From Succinatimonas sp. UBA6849 (GTDB lineage: Bacteria; Pseudomonadota; Gammaproteobacteria; Enterobacterales; Succinivibrionaceae): DNA of 23,064 nucleotides. A program made the translations under genes and the position numbers. The notes beneath the pieces are model-generated. The model had not been told where the DNA came from, did not search any database, and saw only the letters and a list, made by a program, of their open reading frames with translations. The stretch covers positions 1 to 23,064 of the forward strand of contig DKDL01000032.1 in the NCBI GenBank assembly GCA_002449335.1. Direction: 5' to 3'. Of this stretch, positions 22,725 to 23,064 are shown in pieces (positions within the stretch are counted from its first letter, which is position 1; every line of letters starts with the position of its first letter).

Positions 22725-23064
22725 TTTTTTAACTCCAATTTCCCAGGGTAATAATATTTTTTCACTGATATGTGATTAAAATTCGTCTATTAGTGTGTAA
22801 TTCTAACAAATGGGCTCTAAACACTCAATTTTATTAGCAATTTATTGAACAGTTAAGCTTTTTCAATATTTTTTTATTGTTTATTTTCAACAGGTTATAT
22901 TTTTGCAAATTTCCAACAAAATAGAAGATTTGCGACACAGATTTGATTTTTCAGTTTATATGAGTGGTAGTCGCTTTAAGGCGCTCTAGAGCGTGCTTGT
23001 AACTGATGTCTTAAGCTAAATCTCTTCAAAATGCAGTAAAAGATATGGCAAAACAGTCAAACTG
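22725..23064. other. Intergenic region upstream of glnS
   Basis: Very AT-rich DNA that should hold the glnS promoter on the minus strand; no convincing -35/-10 pair stands out. CGCTCTAGAGCG at 22982-22993 is a perfect 12-bp palindrome. An ATG at 23045 (MAKQSN) could open a plus-strand gene that continues past the window, but it has no good ribosome binding site and only six codons are visible. Confidence 0.4.

Noticed and set aside
1..23064. CRISPR array, insertion sequence or prophage
   Set aside because: No regularly spaced repeats, transposase gene, terminal inverted repeats or phage genes were seen in the window.

Overview
The window looks like chromosome from a low-GC gammaproteobacterium, most likely an anaerobic gut or rumen member of the Aeromonadales/Succinivibrionaceae. 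The evidence is a BamC lipoprotein, a bacterial GlnRS, a flagellin, an overlapping bioD-bioA pair, a tRNA-Val with encoded CCA, and two short CstA-family carriers. The genus is an inference from gene content. No insertion sequence, prophage or CRISPR array is visible.

Layout. 1-105 is the tail of an unidentified gene. 343-2043 (-) is a 566-aa CstA-family transporter. 2486-3530 (+) is purC with a hairpin-rich leader; its product resembles Bacteroidetes PurC. 3650-4552 (-) is an AraC/YqhC-like regulator. 4833-12572 (-) is a seven-ORF operon, in transcription order: Cys-elbow alpha/beta hydrolase, double-domain carboxymuconolactone-decarboxylase-like protein, exported flavodoxin fused in frame to an exported cupin, exported esterase-like hydrolase, aldo/keto reductase, YqhD-like iron alcohol dehydrogenase, and a lipoprotein alpha/beta hydrolase. 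12796-13015 (+) is a small transcription unit encoding a 20-aa hydrophobic peptide whose start is buried in a hairpin. Then come tRNA-Val (13223-13300, -), bioDA (13424-15428, -), a flagellin (15485-16375, -), a long intergenic region with a candidate sRNA (about 16809-16884, +), a second CstA-family transporter of 489 aa (17130-18599, +), a degraded small gene (18767-19095), bamC (19230-20411, -), a hypothetical gene (20559-21020, -) and glnS (21045-22724, -).

How the parts may work together. The regulator plus its operon resembles an expanded YqhC-YqhD-DkgA aldehyde-response locus. A 24-bp element (19 of 24 identical) lies upstream of both the regulator and the operon. In both places it sits exactly 35 bp from a candidate -10 hexamer, which suggests one activator site shared by the two promoters. 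Two reductases are cytosolic and the other products carry export signals, so the operon may pair cytosolic aldehyde reduction with an envelope redox/hydrolase module. That function is an inference.

The strongest candidates for something undescribed are the shared regulatory element, the flavodoxin-cupin fusion that keeps an internal Shine-Dalgarno, start codon and signal peptide, and the Ibs-like tiny hydrophobic ORF.
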